Below, piece after piece: positions 1 to 6,930 of a stretch of DNA of 12,004 nucleotides (the stretch's first letter is position 1; each line of letters begins with the position of its first letter). The stretch covers positions 1-12,004 of the forward strand of contig PKXT01000115.1 of assembly GCA_003133505.1 (NCBI GenBank), read 5' to 3'. The notes below the pieces were generated by a model. The model saw only the letters and a program-made list of their open reading frames with translations, was not told the DNA's origin and made no database searches. Source of the DNA: Acidobacteriota bacterium. GTDB lineage: Bacteria; Acidobacteriota; Terriglobia; Acidiferrales; UBA7541. Made by a program: the position numbers and the translations under genes.

Positions 1-1
1 T

Positions 2-403
2 GTGCTCGGCATTGGCATGGCCATCAGCGTCGCGCCCCTTACAACAATTGTGATGAGCGCGGTCAATCAGAAACAGGCCGGCATAGCATCTGGCGTCAAC
101 AACGCGGTTTCGCGCATCGCCGCTCTGCTGGCTATCGCTGTTCTTGGATTGGTCTTGAACGGCGTCTTCAATCGCGCTCTCGACCAGCGCCTCCAGTCAC
201 TTTCATTGCCACCAGCGGTTCGAAAACAGATTGATTCGGAGCGGCCACAGCTCGCCGCCGCGCAAACGACTAATAGCCTTGGGCTACGCGCTATTGACGA
301 AAGCTTCGTAGCGGGCTTTCGGGTCGTTGCGTGGATCGCGGCAGGCCTTGGTTTGGCGAGCGCTTTGAGTGCCGCCGTGCTGATTCGAGAAGAACCGAAG
401 TAA
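2..403 (+). CDS. MFS multidrug exporter, DHA2/EmrB-QacA type, C-terminal fragment
   Basis: This is the last 133 or so residues of a 14-helix drug:H+ antiporter of the inner membrane; the rest lies left of the window, so the GTG at position 2 is not the true start. Visible signs are the segment APLTTIVMSAV followed by QAGIASGVNNAVSR, which is typical of the cytoplasmic turn before the last helices in DHA2 exporters. A hydrophobic helix follows (LLAIAVLGLVLNGVF), then a polar loop of about 50 residues with many Gln and Ser, then a final helix near residues 105-127 (VVAWIAAGLGLASALSAAVLI) and a short charged tail. The frame closes with TAA at 401-403. The substrate cannot be read from this fragment. 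No terminator is visible before the next gene. The family call is firm; the subfamily is inferred from the conserved turn. Confidence 0.85.
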   Translation: MLGIGMAISVAPLTTIVMSAVNQKQAGIASGVNNAVSRIAALLAIAVLGLVLNGVFNRALDQRLQSLSLPPAVRKQIDSERPQLAAAQTTNSLGLRAIDESFVAGFRVVAWIAAGLGLASALSAAVLIREEPK

Positions 404-482
404 TATGCCGATCCGCGTCTCTCACAAGCGAGGAATAGCTGGGGAGCAAAGTTTGAACCTTCGTTGCGTAGGGAAAACGACG

Positions 483-498
483 GAACCACCGGTGGTTC
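483..498. promoter_or_regulatory. Perfect 16-bp palindrome, possible operator
   Basis: GAACCACCGGTGGTTC is a perfect inverted repeat with no spacer. It lies in the 140-bp gap between the MFS gene and the small membrane-protein gene, ending 45 bp before the ATG at 544. A symmetric site of this size without a T-tract fits a dimeric repressor or activator better than a terminator. With no regulator gene next to it, the binding protein is unknown and the role is inferred. Confidence 0.4.
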
Positions 499-527
499 TG
501 AAGCGTAATCGCAGGAGTTCGGGAAAG

Positions 528-533
528 AGGAGG
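528..533 (+). promoter_or_regulatory. Shine-Dalgarno site for the membrane protein at 544
   Basis: AGGAGG is a full match to the anti-Shine-Dalgarno sequence, 10 nt before the ATG at 544. The spacing is slightly long but acceptable. It argues for the start at 544 over the in-frame ATG at 556 (spacing 22) and against the overlapping frame that opens at 405. Confidence 0.7.
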
Positions 534-543
534 AAAGCCGAAA

Positions 544-1038
544 ATGATCCACGGAATGAGCACATTCACAATCATGCACGTGCTGCTGAGCTTGATTGGA
601 ATTCTTTCCGGATTCGTTGTGGTGTTCGGGATGCTGGTGGCGAAACGGCTTGATGGCTGGACCGCGGTATTTCTCGCCACTACTGTGGCGACCAGCCTGA
701 CCGGGTTCTTCTTTCCGTTCCACAAGTTTCTGCCATCGCATGCCCTCGGCGTCATATCGCTGGTCGTTCTTCCGGTTGCGATCTTTGCGCGATACCGCCG
801 TCACCTCGCGGGCCACTGGCGTGGGGCCTATGTGATCACATCCGTGATGGCCCTCTATCTGAATGTCTTTGTCCTGGTCGTCCAACTCTTTCGAAAGGTG
901 CCGGCGCTGAACGCGATGGCCCCGACGCAAACCGAGCCGCCATTTAAGGTGACCCAGCTTGTTGTTTTGGTTCTTTTCGTCATGCTTGGGATTTTCGCGA
1001 CGATTCGGTTCCGCCACGAACGGCCTCGCGTGGTTTGA
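544..1038 (+). CDS. Small integral membrane protein of unknown function
   Basis: A 164-residue protein made mostly of membrane helices. Five hydrophobic segments can be seen, near residues 9-33, 38-58, 64-84, 93-115 and 136-155. The loops are short and include Arg/Lys-rich turns (ARYRRH near 82-87). The tail is basic (FRHERPRVV). The segment between helices 2 and 3 reads FFFPFHKFLPSHALG, with two histidines (60 and 66) near the membrane edge that could bind metal or haem; nothing else supports that. I do not recognise a named family with certainty. It has a strong ribosome site and stop TGA at 1036-1038. It stands alone between the MFS gene and the stress-protein pair, and the palindrome at 483-498 may control it. 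That it is a real gene is well supported by the ribosome site and protein character; the function is open. Confidence 0.75.
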   Translation: MIHGMSTFTIMHVLLSLIGILSGFVVVFGMLVAKRLDGWTAVFLATTVATSLTGFFFPFHKFLPSHALGVISLVVLPVAIFARYRRHLAGHWRGAYVITSVMALYLNVFVLVVQLFRKVPALNAMAPTQTEPPFKVTQLVVLVLFVMLGIFATIRFRHERPRVV

Positions 1039-1226
1039 TCGGTCGCGTTTCTACGAATTGTTGTCCGGCCTCTAGCACCCTACATCACTCCCAGCGGGCA
1101 TTCTGAATTTTTCCGCGCTATATGCAGTATTTCAGTTAAAGCGTTCGGCCTACCGTATTTCCGGGCTCCAATCTAAGGATTAACAGTTATGGTGCCAAGG
1201 TACCGTCAGCCACTATCCTTTTGCGT

Positions 1227-1264
1227 GGCCGCGTGAGGAGTGCTCCTCACAAATTCCAGCGGCC
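1227..1264 (+). promoter_or_regulatory. Bulged hairpin in the leader of the BON-domain gene
   Basis: The 250-bp gap 1039-1288 holds one clear structure. GTGAGGAG (1233-1240) and CTCCTCAC (1243-1250) form an 8-bp inverted repeat with a 2-nt centre, so the RNA would fold with a 7-bp stem and 4-nt loop. Directly outside, GGCCGC (1227-1232) pairs with GCGGCC (1259-1264), leaving an 8-nt bulge on the 3' side. No T-tract follows, so it is not an ordinary terminator. It ends 24 nt before the ATG at 1289. It could be a leader-RNA structure affecting stability or translation, or a protein-binding site. I could not identify a convincing sigma-70 promoter in the rest of this gap. Confidence 0.45.
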
Positions 1265-1288
1265 TGACACTAGGAAACAGGAATATCA

Positions 1289-1684
1289 ATGCCTACGATA
1301 CCTAAATTCAAACTGCTCTTGCCTCCCGTCGGAGCGCTATTGTTGCTTTCTTTGGCTATACCGGTAACTTCACAGGCCCGACAATCCGACGCGCAGCAGA
1401 CTCAGCCCGACAACACCAAGATGAATCAGAATCCGGGCGCCACCGCGGATCAGCAGAAGGCCAACACTTCTGATCGGGAAATCACCCGTAACATTCGCCG
1501 CGCCGTGATTCAGGACAAGTCGCTTTCCACCTATGCTCACAACGTCAAGATCATCACTCAGGGCGGGAAAGTCACCCTAAAGGGACCCGTCAATTCCGCC
1601 GACGAAAAAAGCAATATCGAAGCGAAAGCCGTCGCGGTTGCGGGGCAGGACAACATTGACGACCAGATCACTGTAAAGCAGTAA
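1289..1684 (+). CDS. Secreted BON-domain protein (periplasmic, OsmY-like domain)
   Basis: A 131-residue exported protein. Residues 1-31 form a signal peptide: basic start, hydrophobic core LLPPVGALLLLSLAIPV, likely cut near TSQARQ. A Gln/Asn-rich low-complexity linker follows (about 32-60). Residues 62-131 are one BON domain: DREITRNIRRAVIQD, then VKIITQGGKVTLKGPV and a final IDDQITVKQ. The GKVTLKG core with its conserved glycines is diagnostic. BON domains occur in OsmY and other envelope proteins linked to osmotic shock and are thought to contact membranes or lipids. AGGA sits 6 nt before the ATG, and the stop is TAA at 1682-1684. The next gene follows after 52 bp on the same strand, with a shared terminator downstream, so the two are probably co-transcribed stress genes. 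OsmY itself has two BON domains; this has one. Confidence 0.85.
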   Translation: MPTIPKFKLLLPPVGALLLLSLAIPVTSQARQSDAQQTQPDNTKMNQNPGATADQQKANTSDREITRNIRRAVIQDKSLSTYAHNVKIITQGGKVTLKGPVNSADEKSNIEAKAVAVAGQDNIDDQITVKQ

Positions 1685-1736
1685 TTGTTAGCTTTTTCGT
1701 TACCAATTTCCAAAAATAAAAAAGGAGAAAAAAGAC

Positions 1737-2309
1737 ATGGGATCCAAGAAAGAAGCGGTATTTGGAATTTATGCGCGCAGGGCTGGCGCGGAAAATGCCA
1801 CCGATGCATTGATGCAAGGTGGCTTTTCCAAGACTGACATTTCCGTCCTTCTGCCTGAGAATCTAGGCTCTAAGGATATCGGAACGGAAAAGGCGACCAA
1901 GGCTCCCGAAGGCGCGGCAGCCGGCGCGAGCGGCGGTGCGGTGATTGGCGGCACCCTCGGATTGCTTGCCGGTATCGGCCTCTTGGCGATTCCTGGTGTT
2001 GGCCCGTTGATTGCCGCAGGACCAATCATGGCAGCCTTGGCGGGTTTGGGAGTTGGAGGCGCGGTTGGAGGAGTTGCCGGTGCGCTGGTTGGCCTCGGCA
2101 TTCCCGAATACGAAGCCAAGCGCTATGAGGGCCGCATAAAAGATGGCGGCATTCTTCTCTCCGTACACTGCGACACCTCCGACGAAATCAAGCGGGCCAA
2201 GGAAATCATGAAGCGCACCGGCGGCGAGGATATCTCATCCACTGGCGAAGCGTCCTCGGATGTTAAGTCCAACGACAAGACTGATCGCGTCCTCACCCAC
2301 ACGGTTTAA
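1737..2309 (+). CDS. General stress protein with glycine-rich membrane segment (YflT/17M-like; often auto-labelled ActD/DUF3341)
   Basis: A 190-residue protein in three parts. Residues 6-42 are an alpha/beta segment (AVFGIYARRAGAENATDAL and TDISVLLPE) like the start of general stress protein 17M-type domains. Residues about 58-122 are a glycine- and alanine-rich hydrophobic stretch with GxxxG-type spacing (GAVIGGTLGLLAGIGLL, LAGLGVGGAVGGVAGALVG), likely two membrane-inserting helices. Residues 124-170 return to a soluble strand-helix unit (YEAKRYEGRIKDGGILLSVH, then EIKRAKEIMKRTGGEDI). The tail is polar. Relatives are often machine-labelled as the quinol oxidoreductase subunit ActD; no other Act genes are present here, so I do not accept that function. 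A strong AAGGAGA ribosome site precedes the ATG. Pairing with the BON protein supports a stress role, which is inferred. Confidence 0.75.
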   Translation: MGSKKEAVFGIYARRAGAENATDALMQGGFSKTDISVLLPENLGSKDIGTEKATKAPEGAAAGASGGAVIGGTLGLLAGIGLLAIPGVGPLIAAGPIMAALAGLGVGGAVGGVAGALVGLGIPEYEAKRYEGRIKDGGILLSVHCDTSDEIKRAKEIMKRTGGEDISSTGEASSDVKSNDKTDRVLTHTV

Positions 2310-2348
2310 CTACACATCCGGCCCGCTTGTCTGGGGCTAACATTTAAC

Positions 2349-2380
2349 GGCGGCGAACAACGTTCGCCGCCCTCTTTTTT
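2349..2380 (+). terminator. Rho-independent terminator
   Basis: GGCGGCGAAC (2349-2358) and GTTCGCCGCC (2362-2371) form a perfect 10-bp GC-rich stem with a 3-nt loop, followed by CTC and six T residues (2375-2380). It begins 39 bp after the stop of the stress-protein gene and closes that unit. The RND gene converges from the right and ends 23 bp beyond. On the minus strand the stem is followed by GTTAAATGTT, without a T-run, so it would terminate efflux transcripts only weakly. Confidence 0.9.
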
Positions 2381-2403
2381 ACGGTCACGCGTTTGCAGGT
2401 CTA

Positions 2404-5400
2404 TTAACTTGCCGCATGCGTCTCCCGGGTGGACGTCATACACAGATAGACCGTAGGCGTCACAATCAGAGATAGAACCATGGAGACCAGAACTCCTCCA
2501 ATTACCGCAATCGCCAGTGGCTGTAGCATTTGCGACCCCGCTCCGATAGCAAACGCCAGTGGCAACATACCCGCGATTGTTGCCAGCGCCGTCATGGTGA
2601 TGGGCCGCAGTCTTCTGCGCCCCGCTTCCACCATGGCTTGACCGGAGGAAAGCCCCGCAGCACTGAATTTGTGCTCCGCATCCAGCAGCAGGATTCCGTT
2701 TTTTGCGACGATTCCAATCACCATGATAATTCCCATGAAAGACGAGATGTTAAATGTCATGCCGGTAATCAACAGCGCCGCGAAAACACCCGATGTGGAA
2801 AGGATTGTGGAAGATAGAATCGCCACGGGCGCGGCAAACCGGCGGAATTCAAATAAAAGAACGATGAAAACCAGGCCAATCGCCAGGATCAGAACCTCCA
2901 GCAAATCATGGAACGATTGCTGCTGCTCCTGATAGGTCCCTCCATATTCCACGCGAACGAAAGGCGGAATATGTAATGTGGCCACTGCCCCTTTTACCTC
3001 CTTGATTCCGGTCCCCAGATCAACGCCCTCGAAACGGGCAGTTACCGCCACGGAACGCTGCAGATTCTCGCGCCGTATCTCGGTTTGGCCGGGGATGTCA
3101 GCTATGTTGGTCAGAGTTCCCAGAGTGGCCGTGTGTCCGGTGGAGCTAACTAGCAGGGTGTCGCGCATGGCCTCCAGGGATGCCCGGTCCGCCTCTGGAA
3201 AGCGCACTCGCATGGTGTACGCCCGGTCATTGGTTACTAGAGGCGTCGCGGTGGGTTTACCTTCGAGCAGAGCGATCGCGTCAGTGCTTACTTCCTCCGG
3301 GGTAAACCCGGCCCGGGCCACTACCTCCGGTTGAACTTGAAACATTAGCGCGGGGCCGCTGATGGTATTGTCTATTCCGTTCAACACATCCACCACCCCG
3401 GGAAGCTTGTGGATGGCGTCGCCCACCTGGATCGCCCATGTTTGCAGCAATTCGGGGTGGGGAGAAAACAGTTTGATTTGGACGGGTTCCGGAGCATTGC
3501 TTAGATCACCAATCATATCCTGCAGGGATTGGGCGAATTCCACTTGCAAGGCCGGTTCTTGGCGGGCGATCCTGGCGCGTACTTCCGATATAATCTCGTC
3601 AATCCCGCGGCTCCGTTTGTCCTTCAACTTTACGGAGATATCGCCAGTATTGGCTTCCGTCACTGTGGCCAAGCCCAGTTGGAGGCCGGTGCGGCGCGAC
3701 GCGTTCTCCACCTCGGGGATCTGGCGGAGGAATGTCTCAATGTTTCCAACCACGCGGTTGGTCTCCGCAAGCGAGCTGCCGGCCGGCATGATGTAATCAA
3801 TGATGAAGCCGCCTTCATCCATTTCAGGCAGCAAATCGGTACCCAGAAAGCGATAGCAACAGAAAGAAGCCAAAATCAGCACGGCACAAAAAAGCAATAC
3901 CCATCGAGGCCTTTCGAGCGCTCGCCTCAACCATCGCTCGTAAAATGTCACCACCCGCTTGAAAAATCCTGTTAGCGAGGCGTCTTCCGCCAATTTCATC
4001 CTTGCGCTTTGCTGCTCGGGCGTCAGTATCCCATTCGGGGTGTCCGCGCTTGCCGTCGTATGGCCATGTTCCTTGATCAAATACTGGCTTAAAGTCGGGG
4101 TCCAGGTGAGCGCCAGAGCTAGCGAGGTGAACAGGGATACAGCCATAGTCAAAGCCATGGCTCGAAAGAAGACGCCGGTGACTCCGGTGATGAAAATCAA
4201 CGGCAGAAAAACCACGATTGGCGTGATCGTGGATCCGATTAGCGGTCCGGTAATCTCTTGTAGAGCGCTTCGAATAGCCTGCGTCTTACTCTCGCCCGCA
4301 TTCCGATGCAGCACAATATTTTCCACAACCACGATGGCATCATCAATCACCAGACCCACGGCCGCGGCCAGCCCGCCCAGGGTCATCAGGTTGAAAGTCT
4401 GCCCCAGCATCCGCAGGACAATGAAAGTGATGAGGATGGTCACTGGAATGACCAGCCCCGCCACCAAAGAAGTTCCCCAGTCGCCCAGAAAAACCACTAG
4501 GATGATGGAGGCCAGCACCAAGCCAATCAATATGGCGTCGCGGACGCTCTTAATAGACCGGCTCACGATGGTTGACTGGTCATAGTAGGGTCGCAAGTCG
4601 GCTCCGCCCGGTAGTGTCTTGCGAATCGCTTCAATCTCCGCGTGAGCCTCGTCGGCTACTTGTATGGTATTGCTATTGGGCTGGCGATTAAGGCTGAGCA
4701 AAACTGCCGGGTGTCCCTGGGCGGTTACCGTGGTATATACTGGCCGGACAGAGGGCCCGACAACAGCCACATCCCGAATTCTCACCGGCACACCTTCGGG
4801 GGTCTGCGTGACCACGATGTCACCAATCTGCTCCGAGTCGCCTACTTGTCCATTAACCAGCCCCAGTACGAGCTGATGATTCCTTTCGAGCAGCCCCGGC
4901 GATTCGATGAGATTGGTGCGCTGCACGGCGTCCAGTAATTCCTGAACGGTCACTTTGGCAACCAGTAAGCGAGACGGATCCGGCATGATTTGAAATTCCG
5001 GCTCCTCGCCGCCTTGCACCACCACTGCCGAAACGCCATCCAGGCGGTTCAGCCGTGGCTTAATCTCGTAGCTCGCAAGTTCCCATAGCTGTGTTTGCGG
5101 GATAGTTTCCGAGGTCAGGCTATATCCCATAATCGGGAAGCTGGCAAAGGTCAGGCGATTCACCGTCACGGTGGCGCCCGGAGGAAGTCCGGCTTGCACG
5201 CGGGCGATCGCTGTATTGGCGTACTGCAGGGTCTGTAGCATTTCCACCCGCCAGTCAAAGGTCAGATCAATCTCATCCGATCCGCGGCTGGTGATGGAGC
5301 GAATCTGCCGAAGTCCGGGAATGCTGGTCACCGCCTCCTCCACAGGGCGGGTTATAGTCACCAGCATCTGGTCTATGGGCATTACACCATTGTCCACGCC

Positions 5401-5607
5401 GATCACGATTCGTGGAAAGTTCGTGGCGGGAAATACGGCCACGGGTATATTGAAAGCAAGATAGCTTCCCGCCAAGGCCAGCGCCACAATGAGGAAGATT
5501 AATGGTTTGGAGTACGCGGAAAACCAAAGCCGGCCAGTTTCGCTCCGGCGCGCAGCCGATGATGAAAGGGGGGCGGAATCAGGGCCGGTTTCGGTAGGTG
5601 CGCTCAT
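2404..5607 (-). CDS. RND efflux pump inner-membrane permease (AcrB-like, HAE type)
   Basis: This 1067-residue proton-driven pump is the inner-membrane engine of a tripartite efflux system. Its length is normal for the family. After a 30-residue Ser/Ala-rich start, helix 1 lies near 34-54, the first porter half at about 56-345, helices 2-6 at about 357-510, helix 7 near 569-589, the second porter half at about 590-890, and the remaining helices follow to the end. The proton relay is intact: adjacent aspartates 422-423 in VGLVIDDAIVVVEN (helix 4), lysine about 969 in GIVAKNGILLLDAE, and RRRLRPITMT near 998-1007. The Asp-Asp pair favours drug or hydrophobe export over the CusA/CzcA metal type, although DLLPEMDEGGF after helix 7 is also seen in divergent relatives, so the substrate stays open. 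It follows the adaptor stop by only 9 nt and has no clear ribosome site, which suggests translational coupling. Confidence 0.95.
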   Translation of the reverse strand: MSAPTETGPDSAPLSSSAARRSETGRLWFSAYSKPLIFLIVALALAGSYLAFNIPVAVFPATNFPRIVIGVDNGVMPIDQMLVTITRPVEEAVTSIPGLRQIRSITSRGSDEIDLTFDWRVEMLQTLQYANTAIARVQAGLPPGATVTVNRLTFASFPIMGYSLTSETIPQTQLWELASYEIKPRLNRLDGVSAVVVQGGEEPEFQIMPDPSRLLVAKVTVQELLDAVQRTNLIESPGLLERNHQLVLGLVNGQVGDSEQIGDIVVTQTPEGVPVRIRDVAVVGPSVRPVYTTVTAQGHPAVLLSLNRQPNSNTIQVADEAHAEIEAIRKTLPGGADLRPYYDQSTIVSRSIKSVRDAILIGLVLASIILVVFLGDWGTSLVAGLVIPVTILITFIVLRMLGQTFNLMTLGGLAAAVGLVIDDAIVVVENIVLHRNAGESKTQAIRSALQEITGPLIGSTITPIVVFLPLIFITGVTGVFFRAMALTMAVSLFTSLALALTWTPTLSQYLIKEHGHTTASADTPNGILTPEQQSARMKLAEDASLTGFFKRVVTFYERWLRRALERPRWVLLFCAVLILASFCCYRFLGTDLLPEMDEGGFIIDYIMPAGSSLAETNRVVGNIETFLRQIPEVENASRRTGLQLGLATVTEANTGDISVKLKDKRSRGIDEIISEVRARIARQEPALQVEFAQSLQDMIGDLSNAPEPVQIKLFSPHPELLQTWAIQVGDAIHKLPGVVDVLNGIDNTISGPALMFQVQPEVVARAGFTPEEVSTDAIALLEGKPTATPLVTNDRAYTMRVRFPEADRASLEAMRDTLLVSSTGHTATLGTLTNIADIPGQTEIRRENLQRSVAVTARFEGVDLGTGIKEVKGAVATLHIPPFVRVEYGGTYQEQQQSFHDLLEVLILAIGLVFIVLLFEFRRFAAPVAILSSTILSTSGVFAALLITGMTFNISSFMGIIMVIGIVAKNGILLLDAEHKFSAAGLSSGQAMVEAGRRRLRPITMTALATIAGMLPLAFAIGAGSQMLQPLAIAVIGGVLVSMVLSLIVTPTVYLCMTSTRETHAAS

Positions 5608-5616
5608 GGGTGTTGG

Positions 5617-6930
5617 CTAGTGTCGCGTTCCCCGCTGGGCCTGACCCGGCGGATTTTCCGTGCGAAGCAACGCATTATCCGGCAGTCCATATGCGCCCGC
5701 TGTTACCACCCACTCGCCGGCGGCTAGTCCATTGACAATTTGCGCTACGTCGTGTTCCCGCACCCCCGGCTTTACTGGCCGCTGATGGGCGCGGCCATCC
5801 GCTCCCGCCACCATTACGGAGACGTTGTTGCCGCTGGCCAATAGCGCGGCGGCTGGGACTACAATAGCGTTCTCAATGGTTCCCGTAACTATGGAGACAC
5901 CGACGCTGCTCCCGGGCTTCATCTGTTCTCCGGGATTGTGCGCTTGGACCCATACTTCCACGGTCGTATTGCCGGGATCCAGCGCCGCACTGACCATCGT
6001 TATTTTGCCGGTTACGGGACTGCCGGCATCGGAGTTTAGTATGGTGGCCGGATCCCCCGCTTTCATCCGCGCGGCCGCCCGCTGGGAGACATGGGCCTTG
6101 GCGATTATCTCGCTCACGTCCATCACGGTGATCAACGGCGCCCCCGCGGCTGCCACCTCCCCTTGGAATAGCGGACGGTCCGTAACTACACCGTCAATCG
6201 GGCTGCGGATCTCCGAGTAGCTTAATTGCGCTTCCGCATCGGCCAGTCTTCCCTTCGCGGCATCAAGCTGCCCTGTGGCGGATTTTAGCCGCTCCGTTTT
6301 TCCAATCTGTTCAAGGCCCTGCATATGATTGGCCGCAATACTGTATTGGTTACGGGCCAGTTCCAGCGCAACTCCCGCTTGATCCCAATCTCTTCGAGGT
6401 AGCGCGCCCTCTTCATACAGTCTTTTGCGGCTGTCGAAGACCTTTTGTTCGGCGTCAAGGCTCTTCTTGGCCCCGTCCAAATCCGCCTTGGCCTTTTGTA
6501 CCTCCTCCGGTAAGTCCAGGGTCACCGCGCTCTTATAGTTTGCCTGGGCCTGTTCGTAAGCTCCTTTACTTTCCTGTGCCGCTCCGGCAAGGTCCCGATT
6601 GTCAAGTACGGCCAGCAGCTCCCCCTTATGTACATGGCTGCCCCGGTTTACGTAAAACTCCCGGACGGGAGCGCTGACTTTGGGTACCAGAGAAGCTTGC
6701 TTAATGGCAAAGACAATGGCTTCCGTATCCACCTTATCTTGAATGGTCCCTCGCTTCGCCTGCGCGATCCCCACCGTCACTACCGGTTCCTCCGGCTTGG
6801 CCTCTGGTGAACAAGAAATGAGGAGCAGGGTGGCGCATACCGCCAGCGCCATGCTTGCTTGCCGGTAGGTCGGTGAAACTGTTGGGCGGATTCGGCCGTC
6901 TAAAGGCGGCGCATGTGCTATACATGGCAT
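5617..6930 (-). CDS. RND periplasmic adaptor (HlyD/AcrA membrane-fusion family), lipoprotein
   Basis: A 437-residue adaptor that bridges the RND permease and the TolC channel. A hydrophobic segment (ALAVCATLLLISC) ends in the lipobox Leu-Ile-Ser-Cys with Cys40, so the mature protein is probably lipid-anchored on the inner membrane. Two lipoyl half-motifs frame the hairpin (SAPVREFYVNRGSHVHKGE near 86-104 and YSEIRSPIDGVVTDR near 238-252). The region between, about 113-237, is Ala/Lys/Glu/Gln-rich and predicted coiled coil. A beta-barrel follows at about 272-350 and a membrane-proximal domain (VVPAAALL, then VTAGAYGL) closes the protein. The ATG at 6928-6930 directly abuts the TAA of the upstream TolC gene, indicating coupled translation. 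Met27 (codon at 6850-6852) is an alternative start that would leave a signal peptide with no basic residues, so the longer form is preferred. Confidence 0.93.
   Translation of the reverse strand: MPCIAHAPPLDGRIRPTVSPTYRQASMALAVCATLLLISCSPEAKPEEPVVTVGIAQAKRGTIQDKVDTEAIVFAIKQASLVPKVSAPVREFYVNRGSHVHKGELLAVLDNRDLAGAAQESKGAYEQAQANYKSAVTLDLPEEVQKAKADLDGAKKSLDAEQKVFDSRKRLYEEGALPRRDWDQAGVALELARNQYSIAANHMQGLEQIGKTERLKSATGQLDAAKGRLADAEAQLSYSEIRSPIDGVVTDRPLFQGEVAAAGAPLITVMDVSEIIAKAHVSQRAAARMKAGDPATILNSDAGSPVTGKITMVSAALDPGNTTVEVWVQAHNPGEQMKPGSSVGVSIVTGTIENAIVVPAAALLASGNNVSVMVAGADGRAHQRPVKPGVREHDVAQIVNGLAAGEWVVTAGAYGLPDNALLRTENPPGQAQRGTRH

Noticed and set aside
405..653. A short plus-strand frame starting just after the MFS stop
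   Set aside because: It overlaps the start of the membrane protein at 544 in another frame, runs through the palindrome at 483-498, and its translation is highly basic with no domain signal. The AGGAGG at 528 belongs to the 544 start.
67..1017. A 316-codon minus-strand open frame opposite the MFS end and the five-helix protein
   Set aside because: It crosses two plus-strand genes and their intergenic region, has no ribosome site noticed, and gives a polar, motif-free translation.
1039..1226. A sigma-70 promoter for the BON gene, for example around TATATG near 1120
   Set aside because: No -35 element of reasonable quality sits at 16-18 bp spacing; the match is too weak to annotate.
1737..2309. 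Assignment of the glycine-rich protein as a respiratory ActD subunit
   Set aside because: No other alternative-complex III genes are present, and the overall layout with a BON partner fits stress proteins better.
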